Source: Desulfobulbaceae bacterium
Lineage (GTDB): Bacteria; Desulfobacterota; Desulfobulbia; Desulfobulbales; Desulfobulbaceae
Direction of reading: 5' to 3'
Assembly (NCBI GenBank): GCA_027011235.1
Contig: JALVAI010000235.1
Coordinates: forward strand, 1 to 8,437
Length of the DNA stretch: 8,437 bases
The stretch's first letter is position 1; every line of letters starts with the position of its first letter. The position numbers and the translations under genes are program-made. The notes under the pieces are model-generated. The model did no database searches, was not told the DNA's origin, and worked only from the letters and a program-made list of their open reading frames with translations. Positions 1 through 6,062 of this stretch are shown here, one piece after another.

Positions 1-43
1 TTAATTTTATTCGGATGGGCAGATCGGTAAATCGTAGGCTCAT
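1..43 (-). CDS. 5' end of a probable membrane sensor (YfiN/CHASE8-type kinase or cyclase), cut by window edge
   Basis: Only the first 14 codons are visible, read as MSLRFTDLPIRIKL, and the frame stays open to the window edge. The ATG overlaps the stop of the upstream yfiR-like gene as ATGA, which is typical of translational coupling. An AGGGGAG stretch lies about 10 nt before the ATG and can serve as ribosome binding site. The LPIRxKL pattern just before an expected first membrane helix is common at the start of inner-membrane sensor kinases, diguanylate cyclases and chemoreceptors. In YfiR-YfiN systems the gene beside yfiR is a CHASE8-HAMP-GGDEF cyclase, and related clusters carry a histidine kinase there instead. 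The class of output domain cannot be decided from this fragment. Confidence 0.6.
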   Translation of the reverse strand, partial: MSLRFTDLPIRIKL

Positions 44-609
44 TGTCGGTGGTCTCCCCTGGACGGATGGACGATGGCTGCCAGTTCAAGAAGAGAGGAG
101 CTGAGCTTGAGGCCTGATCTGCGGACAGCCTCAGGATTGATGCGAAAGCGTATCCTCCCCTGCTTGAGGAAAAAGGTTATCATCCCGCCTGCCCGGGTGA
201 ATTCGCCCGTTTCTCCTATGGTCAGGACCGGCCTGCTTTTGACGGCTTCCATAATTCTTTTCATGTTGGCCCTGGTTTCCCTGTTCACAAACAGCAGGTC
301 GCAATCCGTAAGGCCGGCGAGGTTGTCTACCCATTTAAGTTTAATGGTTCTGCCCTTGACTGTTTTTCCACCAATTCCGGCAAATGATTCAAGTATTGAT
401 TCATCACCCATGAGGCAGAGGCACATGGTGTTTTTCTTTTGTCTGGAAACGGAATCATCGGGCCAGCGGGTGAATTTGGCAAAGTTTCGTACCATGGCCG
501 CCTTAACGGTATATTCCGGGCCGACTTCTGCCGAGACAACCGTGGTTCCCGCCTGGACCGTCAGGAGGATAATAATGGCAATGATGATGGGACAAACTGG
601 TATTTTCAT
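40..609 (-). CDS. YfiR/DUF4154 family periplasmic protein
   Basis: A 189-residue protein. The N-terminus is a signal peptide: MK, then a hydrophobic stretch to about residue 20, with a likely cleavage site after VSA at residue 27. The mature part is a DUF4154 (YfiR) domain from about residue 31 to 180. It opens with the family signature YTVKAAMVRNFAKFTRWP and has the usual TDCDLLFVN and LTIGETGEFTRAGGMI segments. YfiR of Pseudomonas is a periplasmic repressor of the cyclase YfiN and responds to envelope or redox stress. The start was placed at ATG 609 because the signal peptide begins there. An upstream in-frame TTG at 711 would overlap the receptor gene and bury the signal peptide, although no strong ribosome binding site precedes 609. 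It lies 61 nt after the TonB receptor gene and overlaps the next gene by 4 nt, so the three are probably cotranscribed. Confidence 0.88.
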   Translation of the reverse strand: MKIPVCPIIIAIIILLTVQAGTTVVSAEVGPEYTVKAAMVRNFAKFTRWPDDSVSRQKKNTMCLCLMGDESILESFAGIGGKTVKGRTIKLKWVDNLAGLTDCDLLFVNRETRANMKRIMEAVKSRPVLTIGETGEFTRAGGMITFFLKQGRIRFRINPEAVRRSGLKLSSSLLELAAIVHPSRGDHRQ

Positions 610-670
610 ACAGGGCGGAAACTGTGTATTTCGCTGTAGGTCAGGGGGATTTGCCGAGAAATCACTTCCA

Positions 671-2638
671 TCACCAATGATATTGCAGGTTGAGAAAGAC
701 ACTTGGTTCAACGTCGACCGGTGTTGCGATAATTGACGGAACGTCCCACTCCACGCCGCTGTTGAACAGGTTCTTGAAACCGAGGCAAAGCGTTCCCTGC
801 GGTGAAAAGTGATAATTTATGCTGCCATCGGCCCGGAAATGAGAATCCGTCCGCCGGGGGGGTGCATATTTTGTGGTAACGTTATTGTCGTGGGCCGGTT
901 CGTAAAGAAAAAACAGGGAAAGGTCCAGCGCGTCACTGAAGGTGTAGCGGCTGTTTAAGGTGATTTTATAGTCGGGCGCATACTGGTCATTGATATTTCC
1001 CCGATAAATGGAATCCTGTTCTCTGGAGCGCCTGTGGAACCAGGTCAGAGCCAGGTCTGAATGCAGGGCCTTGCCGATATCCATTCCCAGGCTCATCTCT
1101 GCGCCCCATGTCGTTGATCTGATGTGGTTTGTGTAGAGCTGGTCAACTCTGGTCACTGGCCCCATGCGGGTAGTGCGTTGTGCCGTGGGATCAATAATGA
1201 TTTCGTCTCGTATCCGGCCGTAGAATGTGGAGGCATCAAGAAAGATCCCCTCGCCAAGCAGCGAGCGGAGACCGATTTCCCAGGAGTCATTTTTTTCCGG
1301 ATCAAGGGCGCGATTACCGGTCTGATAATAATACGTATTGTGTTTGACTGCTGTCAGCCCGGAAATGTCGGTCATGAGATAGGAGGGAAACTGGTATGAT
1401 CTGTTATAACTTCCCCAGACAAGAGTGTTTTTATTCAGATAATGCGACAGGCGAAAGGACGAGGAAAACAGGCCGTTATTGTCCTGGACAATGGTGAATC
1501 GTTCGTAGCGCAAGCCAAGGTTGACGGTGGTTGTGTCGGTCAGGCGGCTTTCATGGTCAATGGTCAGGTTGACCAGGGTATCGGTGATTTTTTCGTGGCG
1601 TTGTTCCAGGAAGCGCTGGGGCGGAATCCTGGAGAGATAATGGCGGTAATTAACGCCGAACTGGGTACGGTGACCAGGGGCAAAAAGATGGCTGTACCGC
1701 ATTTCCACATCTCCCAGCCTCTGTTGGATACCCGGAGCTTCCGCGATGGCAAAATCGGCGGTATATTCATGGATAAATCCCCTGGCGGAGAATTTGTCTT
1801 CCCCGAATGTTCGACTGACGGAAATACTGCTGTCAAAACCGTGGTTATTTTCATCCTCAACAATACCGGTATAGCCGCCGGTGACATCGTTTGCCAGATT
1901 GCCGAATACCCGTCCGCTGAGATTTAAATTCCAGTCGGCAAGATTGGTGTCGTAGCGTCCCGAAATGTAGCCGTTTGCATAGGTTGAGGGATCATCTGGC
2001 CATCCCTGGTCCCGTTCGCCATGTGCGGACAGGCGCAGGAAGCCCGTTGACGTCACTGCATGCAGGCGAAAGGGGGCATGCAATCCGCCGCCTGCGCCGG
2101 CCCTGGCCACAGGTTCCGAGTCAGGAGTGCGGGTGATGATATTGATCACACCGCTTGAGGAGTTGGTACCCCAAGTTGTGCCGCCATCGCCCCGGATGAT
2201 CTCGATCCGTTCTATATCCTCAACCGCAATCGGCAGCATGGACCAGAGCACATTGGCGGTAGTCTGGTTGTAGTAGGGGTTGCCGTCGATCAGGACCAGA
2301 AGGTTGGTGCTGAACATCTGGATATCGTTGCGGATGGCGACAACGGTTTCCCTGCTTGATATCTGTTTGACAAAGACTCCGGGAACCCTGGCCAGTAGAT
2401 CGGGAATGGTCTGCGCTCCGGACCGTTCGATCTCCTGCCGCTCTATAACGGTGATAGCCGCCGGTAGTTCAAAAAGGTGCTGGGGACGTTTGTTGAGGGT
2501 TTTTACCTTGACTTCAAGAAGTTGCCTGAGGTCAAGATCATAAATGTCCCTGTTCTCTGTTCTTCCCGGAAGGGGCCGAAACAGGAAAGACAGCAGGAAT
2601 ATTAACGCTATTGCTGGTATCTTGTGTTTGTTTATCAT
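671..2638 (-). CDS. TonB-dependent outer-membrane receptor
   Basis: A 655-residue protein starting with a signal peptide (basic MINKHK, then a hydrophobic core to about residue 20, cleavage near 25-28). A short acidic LDLRQLLEVKVKTL segment at 35-49 precedes the plug. The plug domain covers about 57-170 and contains LPAAITVIERQEIERSGA, LLVLIDG, VEDIERIEIIRG and SSGVINIITR. The remainder is rich in alternating beta strands, as expected for a 22-strand barrel, and the chain ends in FLNLQYHW, a typical C-terminal aromatic sorting signal. Receptors of this type take up siderophores, cobalamin or other ligands with TonB energy; the ligand cannot be told here. Where many homologues have IRG, this plug has IRND. 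The gene starts 34 nt after the hybrid kinase gene and is followed by yfiR, so it may work in signalling rather than plain uptake. Start ATG 2638 is set by the signal peptide. Confidence 0.93.
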   Translation of the reverse strand: MINKHKIPAIALIFLLSFLFRPLPGRTENRDIYDLDLRQLLEVKVKTLNKRPQHLFELPAAITVIERQEIERSGAQTIPDLLARVPGVFVKQISSRETVVAIRNDIQMFSTNLLVLIDGNPYYNQTTANVLWSMLPIAVEDIERIEIIRGDGGTTWGTNSSSGVINIITRTPDSEPVARAGAGGGLHAPFRLHAVTSTGFLRLSAHGERDQGWPDDPSTYANGYISGRYDTNLADWNLNLSGRVFGNLANDVTGGYTGIVEDENNHGFDSSISVSRTFGEDKFSARGFIHEYTADFAIAEAPGIQQRLGDVEMRYSHLFAPGHRTQFGVNYRHYLSRIPPQRFLEQRHEKITDTLVNLTIDHESRLTDTTTVNLGLRYERFTIVQDNNGLFSSSFRLSHYLNKNTLVWGSYNRSYQFPSYLMTDISGLTAVKHNTYYYQTGNRALDPEKNDSWEIGLRSLLGEGIFLDASTFYGRIRDEIIIDPTAQRTTRMGPVTRVDQLYTNHIRSTTWGAEMSLGMDIGKALHSDLALTWFHRRSREQDSIYRGNINDQYAPDYKITLNSRYTFSDALDLSLFFLYEPAHDNNVTTKYAPPRRTDSHFRADGSINYHFSPQGTLCLGFKNLFNSGVEWDVPSIIATPVDVEPSVFLNLQYHW

Positions 2639-2672
2639 GGCCTATCAAAAATACACATGAGGTTTTCATGGA

Positions 2673-3845
2673 TTACCTGCCCGACCCGGACTTGTCCGGA
2701 TCTTCTGAGATGCCAGCCCTTGTCGGCAGAAGAACGGTAAAGGTTGCGCCGCCGTTTTTGTTGTTTTTCGCCCAGATCTTACCGTGATGGGCCTGGATGA
2801 TCTGGTTGCAGATTGCCAGGCCGAGGCCGGTGCCGCCAGCGCCGCTTTTTGTGGCCGAGCTTTGGATGAATTTATCAAAAATTGTTTCAATTTCCGTGGG
2901 TGGAATGCCCATCCCCTGGTCGCAAACACCAAATCTGAGGGCCGGTTTGGTGTCCGGTCCGTGGGGAGCGAGGACGTCCTGCGCCACTTCAATGGTGATT
3001 ATTTTCCCGGAGTCGGTAAATTTCAGGGCATTGGAGAGCAGGTTGCGGACGACCTGGCCGATACGGGCTTCATCAAAAAATCCAATGAGCGGTTTTTCCG
3101 GCGCCTTGAGGATGAGCTGGATGCCTTTTTCTTCGGCAACCGCCTTGAATTCGCTGACCGCCTCTTTGATGGTGCCTGTGAGGTTATGCTCTTCCATGGC
3201 ATAACTCATACTGCCGGCTTCCAGTTTGGCGAGATCAAGGAGGTCGTTGAGAAGCAGGGTCAGCCGTTCGCCGCTGTCCCTGATTTCCTGGAAATATTCG
3301 GCAAGCTTTTGTCGGGGAACCTTATCGATGCGCCGCAGACCGAAATTGGCATAGCTGAGAATGGCGTGCATGGGGGTACGCATTTCATGGGACATGTTAG
3401 CGAGAAATTCAGATTTCGCCAGATTGGCCTGATGTTCTTTTTCCAGGGCTTTCCGGAGTTCTTCCCTTGCGTGCAACAGTTCAAGGTGCTGTTTGATCCG
3501 TAATCGAAGAAGTTCCGGCTGCACCGGTTTGGCGATGTAGTCTATGGCGCCGAGGCTGAGGCCCTTGTATTCCCCGCCTTTTTCAAGAAGAGAGGTGAAG
3601 AAAATAACCAGGATGTCCCGTGTTTTCGGGTTTTCCTTGAGCCGTCTGCATACCTCGTAGCCATCCATCTCGGGCATGACGATATCAAGGAGGATAAGTT
3701 GCGGCCGGGGATGGGCTGCGGCAATCTGTAATGCCTGAGCGCCGTTTTCCGCCAGACTCACCTTGTATGTATCTTCAAGCAGCAGGTTGAGGTACACCCG
3801 ATTGGTTTCATTGTCCTCAACGACAAGAATATGGTCTTTGCTCAT
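2673..3845 (-). CDS. Receiver-histidine kinase hybrid, intact
   Basis: A 390-residue soluble protein with no membrane segment. Residues 1-120 form a receiver domain with the acidic pair E10-D11, phosphoacceptor D54, T84 and K106 all present. A helical linker (about 110-140) leads to a HisKA dimerisation domain with SHEMRTP and the phosphorylated His at 153. The HATPase domain follows: N268/N272 in the N box, DQGMGI at 309-314, an IFDKFIQSS segment and GGTGLGLAI. The kinase should therefore be catalytically competent, with its receiver at the N-terminus acting as an input or as part of a phosphorelay. It lacks a sensor domain, so the signal probably arrives by phosphorylation or from a partner. 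Its HisKA region is about 74% identical (51 of 69 by hand) to that of the kinase at 6063-7232. It lies 64 nt after a single-domain receiver gene and 34 nt before the TonB receptor gene. Confidence 0.93.
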   Translation of the reverse strand: MSKDHILVVEDNETNRVYLNLLLEDTYKVSLAENGAQALQIAAAHPRPQLILLDIVMPEMDGYEVCRRLKENPKTRDILVIFFTSLLEKGGEYKGLSLGAIDYIAKPVQPELLRLRIKQHLELLHAREELRKALEKEHQANLAKSEFLANMSHEMRTPMHAILSYANFGLRRIDKVPRQKLAEYFQEIRDSGERLTLLLNDLLDLAKLEAGSMSYAMEEHNLTGTIKEAVSEFKAVAEEKGIQLILKAPEKPLIGFFDEARIGQVVRNLLSNALKFTDSGKIITIEVAQDVLAPHGPDTKPALRFGVCDQGMGIPPTEIETIFDKFIQSSATKSGAGGTGLGLAICNQIIQAHHGKIWAKNNKNGGATFTVLLPTRAGISEDPDKSGSGR

Positions 3846-3875
3846 GATTGATTCGGGTTGGGCTTTATCCTTGTT

Positions 3876-3911
3876 TACAGGAAAAGAACTGTCCGCAGGG
3901 AAAGAACTGTC
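3876..3911. repeat. Two-copy 18-bp tandem repeat
   Basis: On the minus strand the units GACAGTTCTTTCCCTGCG and GACAGTTCTTTTCCTGTA follow each other directly and match at 15 of 18 positions. The repeat covers the gap between the single-domain regulator and the hybrid kinase, starting at the regulator's stop codon. It may be a small local duplication or a spacing element; no function can be assigned. Confidence 0.6.
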
Positions 3912-4296
3912 AGGCCTGCCGGCAGGGTTCCACGCTTTTCAGGACTTCGAGGAGTTCATCCATGCCAAATGGTTTGGATAAATACTGATCAGCGCCCGCT
4001 GAAAAACCGTTGTCTATTTCATTCTGCATGGCCCTGCCCGAGAGCATGATAATTTTCGTTGCCTCGTATTCGGGGCTGTTTTTTATCCGTCGGCATACCT
4101 CGTATCCGTCCATTCCCGGCATCATGATGTCAAGAAGAATCACATCAGGCTTAAATTCAGGCAGAATTGCCAGGCACTCCTCACCGGATGTCACCGAGGT
4201 CGTCATGTATTCGTCTTCAAACTCGAGGATTTCGAGAAGAATTTTAATATTGGTCTGTTCATCATCGACGATGAGAACTTTTGTTTTCTGTTCCAT
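3910..4296 (-). CDS. Single-domain response regulator (CheY-like receiver)
   Basis: A 128-residue protein that is only a receiver domain. The acidic pair D11-D12, phosphoacceptor D56 in LLDIMMPGMDGYEVCRR, S86 in the switch position and K108 before P109-F110 are all in place, so it should accept a phosphoryl group. It has no DNA-binding or enzymatic output and so probably acts by protein contact or as a phosphate shuttle. The next gene encodes a receiver-kinase with the same MDGYEVCRR motif. The start at 4296 is favoured because AAGGA lies 5 nt upstream and the domain begins there. The frame extends upstream to 4368, but that extension is the scar of the MITE/hemerythrin region and has no receiver content. 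Confidence 0.92.
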   Translation of the reverse strand: MEQKTKVLIVDDEQTNIKILLEILEFEDEYMTTSVTSGEECLAILPEFKPDVILLDIMMPGMDGYEVCRRIKNSPEYEATKIIMLSGRAMQNEIDNGFSAGADQYLSKPFGMDELLEVLKSVEPCRQA

Positions 4297-4327
4297 TGCT
4301 TTCCTTGTTTGTTGTTTTTTCCCTGCT

Positions 4328-4638
4328 ATGACCAGGCAACCAGTCCCAAAGGAAACGGTAAAGTTCATTTAAGATGGCGTCGTAAAAACTTCGATCTACT
4401 GCGTCGTGTGTCCTGTGGCGATTCTCGACATACTACATGCATGGTCAAGGCCCGCCACGGAGCACTACTCATTGTGTATTAGTGTTTTTACTTAGCCATC
4501 TTTAAGCATTGTCTGGACTTTTTACGAGTTCATCATTTAAGGGATCCTGTTAATCAATTCAATCAGATGACGATATTCTTTGTCAAACTGTTCAACGCCA
4601 ACCGAACAGGAAGCTCTCCATTCATCCAATAGTGGCAT
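4328..4638 (-). pseudogene. Bacteriohemerythrin remnant, interrupted by a MITE-like element
   Basis: At ATG 4638, preceded by a good AGGAG 9 nt upstream, a 33-codon frame reads MPLLDEWRASCSVGVEQ and then FDKEYRHLIELINRIP before a TAA at 4539-4537. This matches the start of bacteriohemerythrins (W, SVGVxxxD, xQHxxLIxLIN), oxygen- or redox-binding four-helix proteins with a di-iron site. The first iron-binding His of the family is a Tyr here (residue 22). A typical member has about 130 residues, so the middle is missing. Beyond the inserted element, minus strand 4363-4328 in another frame reads LYRFLWDWLPGH, which resembles the family's C-terminal FLKDWLxxH. I read this as an eroded gene with an internal deletion. 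The N-terminal match is fairly convincing; the C-terminal one is weaker. A short expressed peptide cannot be excluded. Confidence 0.55.
4366..4541. mobile_element. MITE-like element (4374-4533) with 8-bp target duplication
   Basis: A 160-bp non-coding segment is bounded by the 8-bp direct repeat CATTTAAG at 4366-4373 and 4534-4541. Its ends are imperfect terminal inverted repeats: ATGGCGTCGTAAAAAC on the left against ATGAACTCGTAAAAAGTC read inward from the right, sharing TCGTAAAAA exactly. Inside, GATGGCGTCGTAAAAAC (4373-4389) pairs with GTTTTTACTTAGCCATC (4484-4500), and TCCTGTGGCG (4411-4420) pairs with CGCCACGGA (4453-4461), so the whole can fold into a long hairpin. It has no open reading frame and would need a transposase from elsewhere. 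It sits in the hemerythrin remnant between the HD-GYP and single-receiver genes. Confidence 0.72.
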
Positions 4639-4719
4639 GTTGCTGTTCTCCTGGTATATTTTCCTGATTCTTATGGTCTTTGAATGCGGCCAGGGAACTG
4701 TCATCATGAAAGGGGAAAA

Positions 4720-5820
4720 TCACGAAAGAGTACAGGATTCCCTGTCTCGTTCACTGAGTTCGAAACTGTCTGTTTCGATGATGTCATCGCTGTTTTCCCG
4801 TTTTATCTTTTCAAATTCATCTCTATGCTGCAAAAAAAGGTCGATCAAGACCGGATCAAAATGCTTGCCACGTTCTTTTTCCATTATCTCAAAGGCAACA
4901 CTGAACGGATACGGGTCCTTATAGGGTCTTCTCGAGGTTAGTGAGTCAAAAACGTCGGCTATGGCGACGATACGGCCTTCCAGCGGTATCTCCTCTCCCA
5001 TAAGACCGGCCGGATAGCCGCTGCCGTCCCACTTTTCATGGTGGGTCAGAGCAATATCCCTGGCCATGCGCATGAGCGGGGAATCATGACCATCCAGCAG
5101 GCGGGCGCCAAGGACCGTGTGACCGGTCATTATTTCCCATTCTTCGTCTGTGAGTTTGCCGGTTTTCAATAAAATGGCATCGGGGATTGAAATCTTGCCG
5201 ACATCATGCATGGGGCTGGCATTGAGCAGCAGCTCCTGGTGCTTTTTGTCAAGGCCGTACAGTTGCCCGAGTTTCATACTCATTTTACTCATGCGGATGA
5301 TATGGTTGCCGGTTTCATTGTCGCGATATTCAGCGGCCATGCCAAGACGGCGAACGATTTCGAGCCGGGTAGCCTCTAACTCAGCCGTTCGTTCAAGGAC
5401 TTTCTGCTCCAGAATTTCATTCTGTTTTCGTATCCCATCTTCCGCTTTTTTCATCCGGAACAGGGTGTTCACCCTGGCCTCAAGCTCTTCCTCGGAAAAT
5501 GGTTTGGTCAGATAGTCATTGGCGCCGTGATCAAGGGCCCGGACAACATCTTCGGTGGTGTTTCTGGCAGTCAGCATGAGGACAGGAATGTGTTGAATGG
5601 CGGTATCCGCCCGCAACCGGCTGAGCATTTCCATGCCGTCCATGACCGGCATCATGATATCGAGCAGGATCACATCTGGTAAAAGGCTTCTTGCCATATC
5701 AAGGCCCATCCTGCCGTTCTCCGCAGCCACCACCCTGTAATCAGCCATCTCCAGAATTTCCCGGCAGATTTTGATGTTTCGTTCGTTATCATCGACAACC
5801 TGAATAAGTCCCTCTTCCAT
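4720..5820 (-). CDS. Receiver-HD-GYP response regulator, predicted c-di-GMP phosphodiesterase
   Basis: A 366-residue protein from ATG 5820. The receiver covers 1-120 with D10-D11, phosphoacceptor D54 in LLDIMMPVMDG, T84 and K106. A charged, probably coiled-coil linker (about 123-155) joins it to an HD-GYP domain. The metal and catalytic motifs are all visible: ETGNH (His 173), MHDVGK (H205-D206), GHT (H234), HHEKWDGSGYP (H260, H261, GYP at 268-270) and ADVFDSLTSRRPYK (D289). This is the RpfG-like architecture, which hydrolyses the second messenger c-di-GMP when the receiver is phosphorylated, so an active enzyme is expected. In-frame ATGs also exist at 5832 and 5883. The 5820 start gives the normal receiver length and has GGTG upstream; from 5883 the protein would carry 21 extra unstructured residues. 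It is a likely output for the kinases in this locus. Confidence 0.93.
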   Translation of the reverse strand: MEEGLIQVVDDNERNIKICREILEMADYRVVAAENGRMGLDMARSLLPDVILLDIMMPVMDGMEMLSRLRADTAIQHIPVLMLTARNTTEDVVRALDHGANDYLTKPFSEEELEARVNTLFRMKKAEDGIRKQNEILEQKVLERTAELEATRLEIVRRLGMAAEYRDNETGNHIIRMSKMSMKLGQLYGLDKKHQELLLNASPMHDVGKISIPDAILLKTGKLTDEEWEIMTGHTVLGARLLDGHDSPLMRMARDIALTHHEKWDGSGYPAGLMGEEIPLEGRIVAIADVFDSLTSRRPYKDPYPFSVAFEIMEKERGKHFDPVLIDLFLQHRDEFEKIKRENSDDIIETDSFELSERDRESCTLS

Positions 5821-5885
5821 GCCATGCACCATGTTATTATTTGTTTGGATTGTGATTCCCGTTCTCTTGGGATCAGGCAACATTT

Positions 5886-5898
5886 GACAATATTCTCA
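5886..5898. promoter_or_regulatory. Third near-copy of the 12-bp palindrome, upstream of the HD-GYP gene
   Basis: GACAATATTCTC at 5886-5897 matches GAGAATATTCTC, the palindrome found twice at 7428-7460, at 11 of 12 positions; the following A also agrees. It lies 66 nt before the preferred HD-GYP start and 3 nt before the alternative ATG at 5883. It may be another binding site for the same regulator. I found no -24/-12 promoter next to it. Confidence 0.4.
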
Positions 5899-5905
5899 CT
5901 CTAAT

Positions 5906-5920
5906 GCGGGCCTTGCCCGC
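5906..5920. other. GC-rich hairpin
   Basis: GCGGGC and GCCCGC form a perfect 6-bp stem with a CTT loop. There is no T-run on either side, so it is not a standard intrinsic terminator. It lies in the leader region of the HD-GYP gene and could affect transcript stability. Confidence 0.5.
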
Positions 5921-5929
5921 AACCCAAGT

Positions 5930-6012
5930 CTGTAGGGGCGGCTTCAGCCGCCTTGGGGAAGGCATCCAGATAAAATGACGCCTTTCTCAGGCAAATAAAT
6001 TCGCCCCTACAG
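5930..6012. repeat. GTAGGGGCG-type inverted-repeat element
   Basis: CTGTAGGGGCG at 5930-5940 and CGCCCCTACAG at 6002-6012 are a perfect 11-bp inverted repeat bounding an 83-bp non-coding segment. Inside it, GGCGGCT and AGCCGCC (5937-5952) form a tight hairpin, and GAAGGCATC and GACGCCTTTC form a weaker pair. Short elements ending in GTAGGGGCG are dispersed through many bacterial genomes and are thought to be non-autonomous mobile repeats. No target duplication was seen here. Confidence 0.65.
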
Positions 6013-6040
6013 CACGTGCAACATTTGTGCTGCACGTGCA
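6011..6040. repeat. Paired GCACGTGC palindromes, 20 bp apart
   Basis: GCACGTGCAA occurs at 6012-6021 and 6032-6041. Each copy holds the 8-bp palindrome GCACGTGC, with centres 20 bp apart, close to two helical turns. Together they can also form a 9-bp stem. The pair lies between the degenerate kinase and the HD-GYP gene. It could be an operator or a transcript hairpin; there is no following T-run to support a terminator. Confidence 0.5.
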
Positions 6041-6062
6041 ATATAACAAGATAATATGTTCA

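Noticed and set aside
610..711. N-terminal extension of the YfiR-like protein from a TTG at 711
   Set aside because: It would overlap the receptor gene and place the signal peptide 34 residues inside the protein.
74..736. Long plus-strand open frame opposite the yfiR-like gene
   Set aside because: It is the antisense shadow of a clear DUF4154 gene and has no recognisable domain.
2784..3503. 239-codon plus-strand open frame opposite the intact kinase
   Set aside because: The minus strand encodes an intact receiver-kinase over the same bases; the plus-strand translation shows no domain.
4297..4368. Upstream extension of the single-domain receiver (start at 4368)
   Set aside because: A good AAGGA site and the normal domain start favour 4296; the extension derives from the MITE junction.
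5906..6040. A CRISPR array or phage attachment site in the repeat-rich gap
   Set aside because: The repeats are unlike one another in length and sequence, with no regular spacers, integrase or tRNA nearby.
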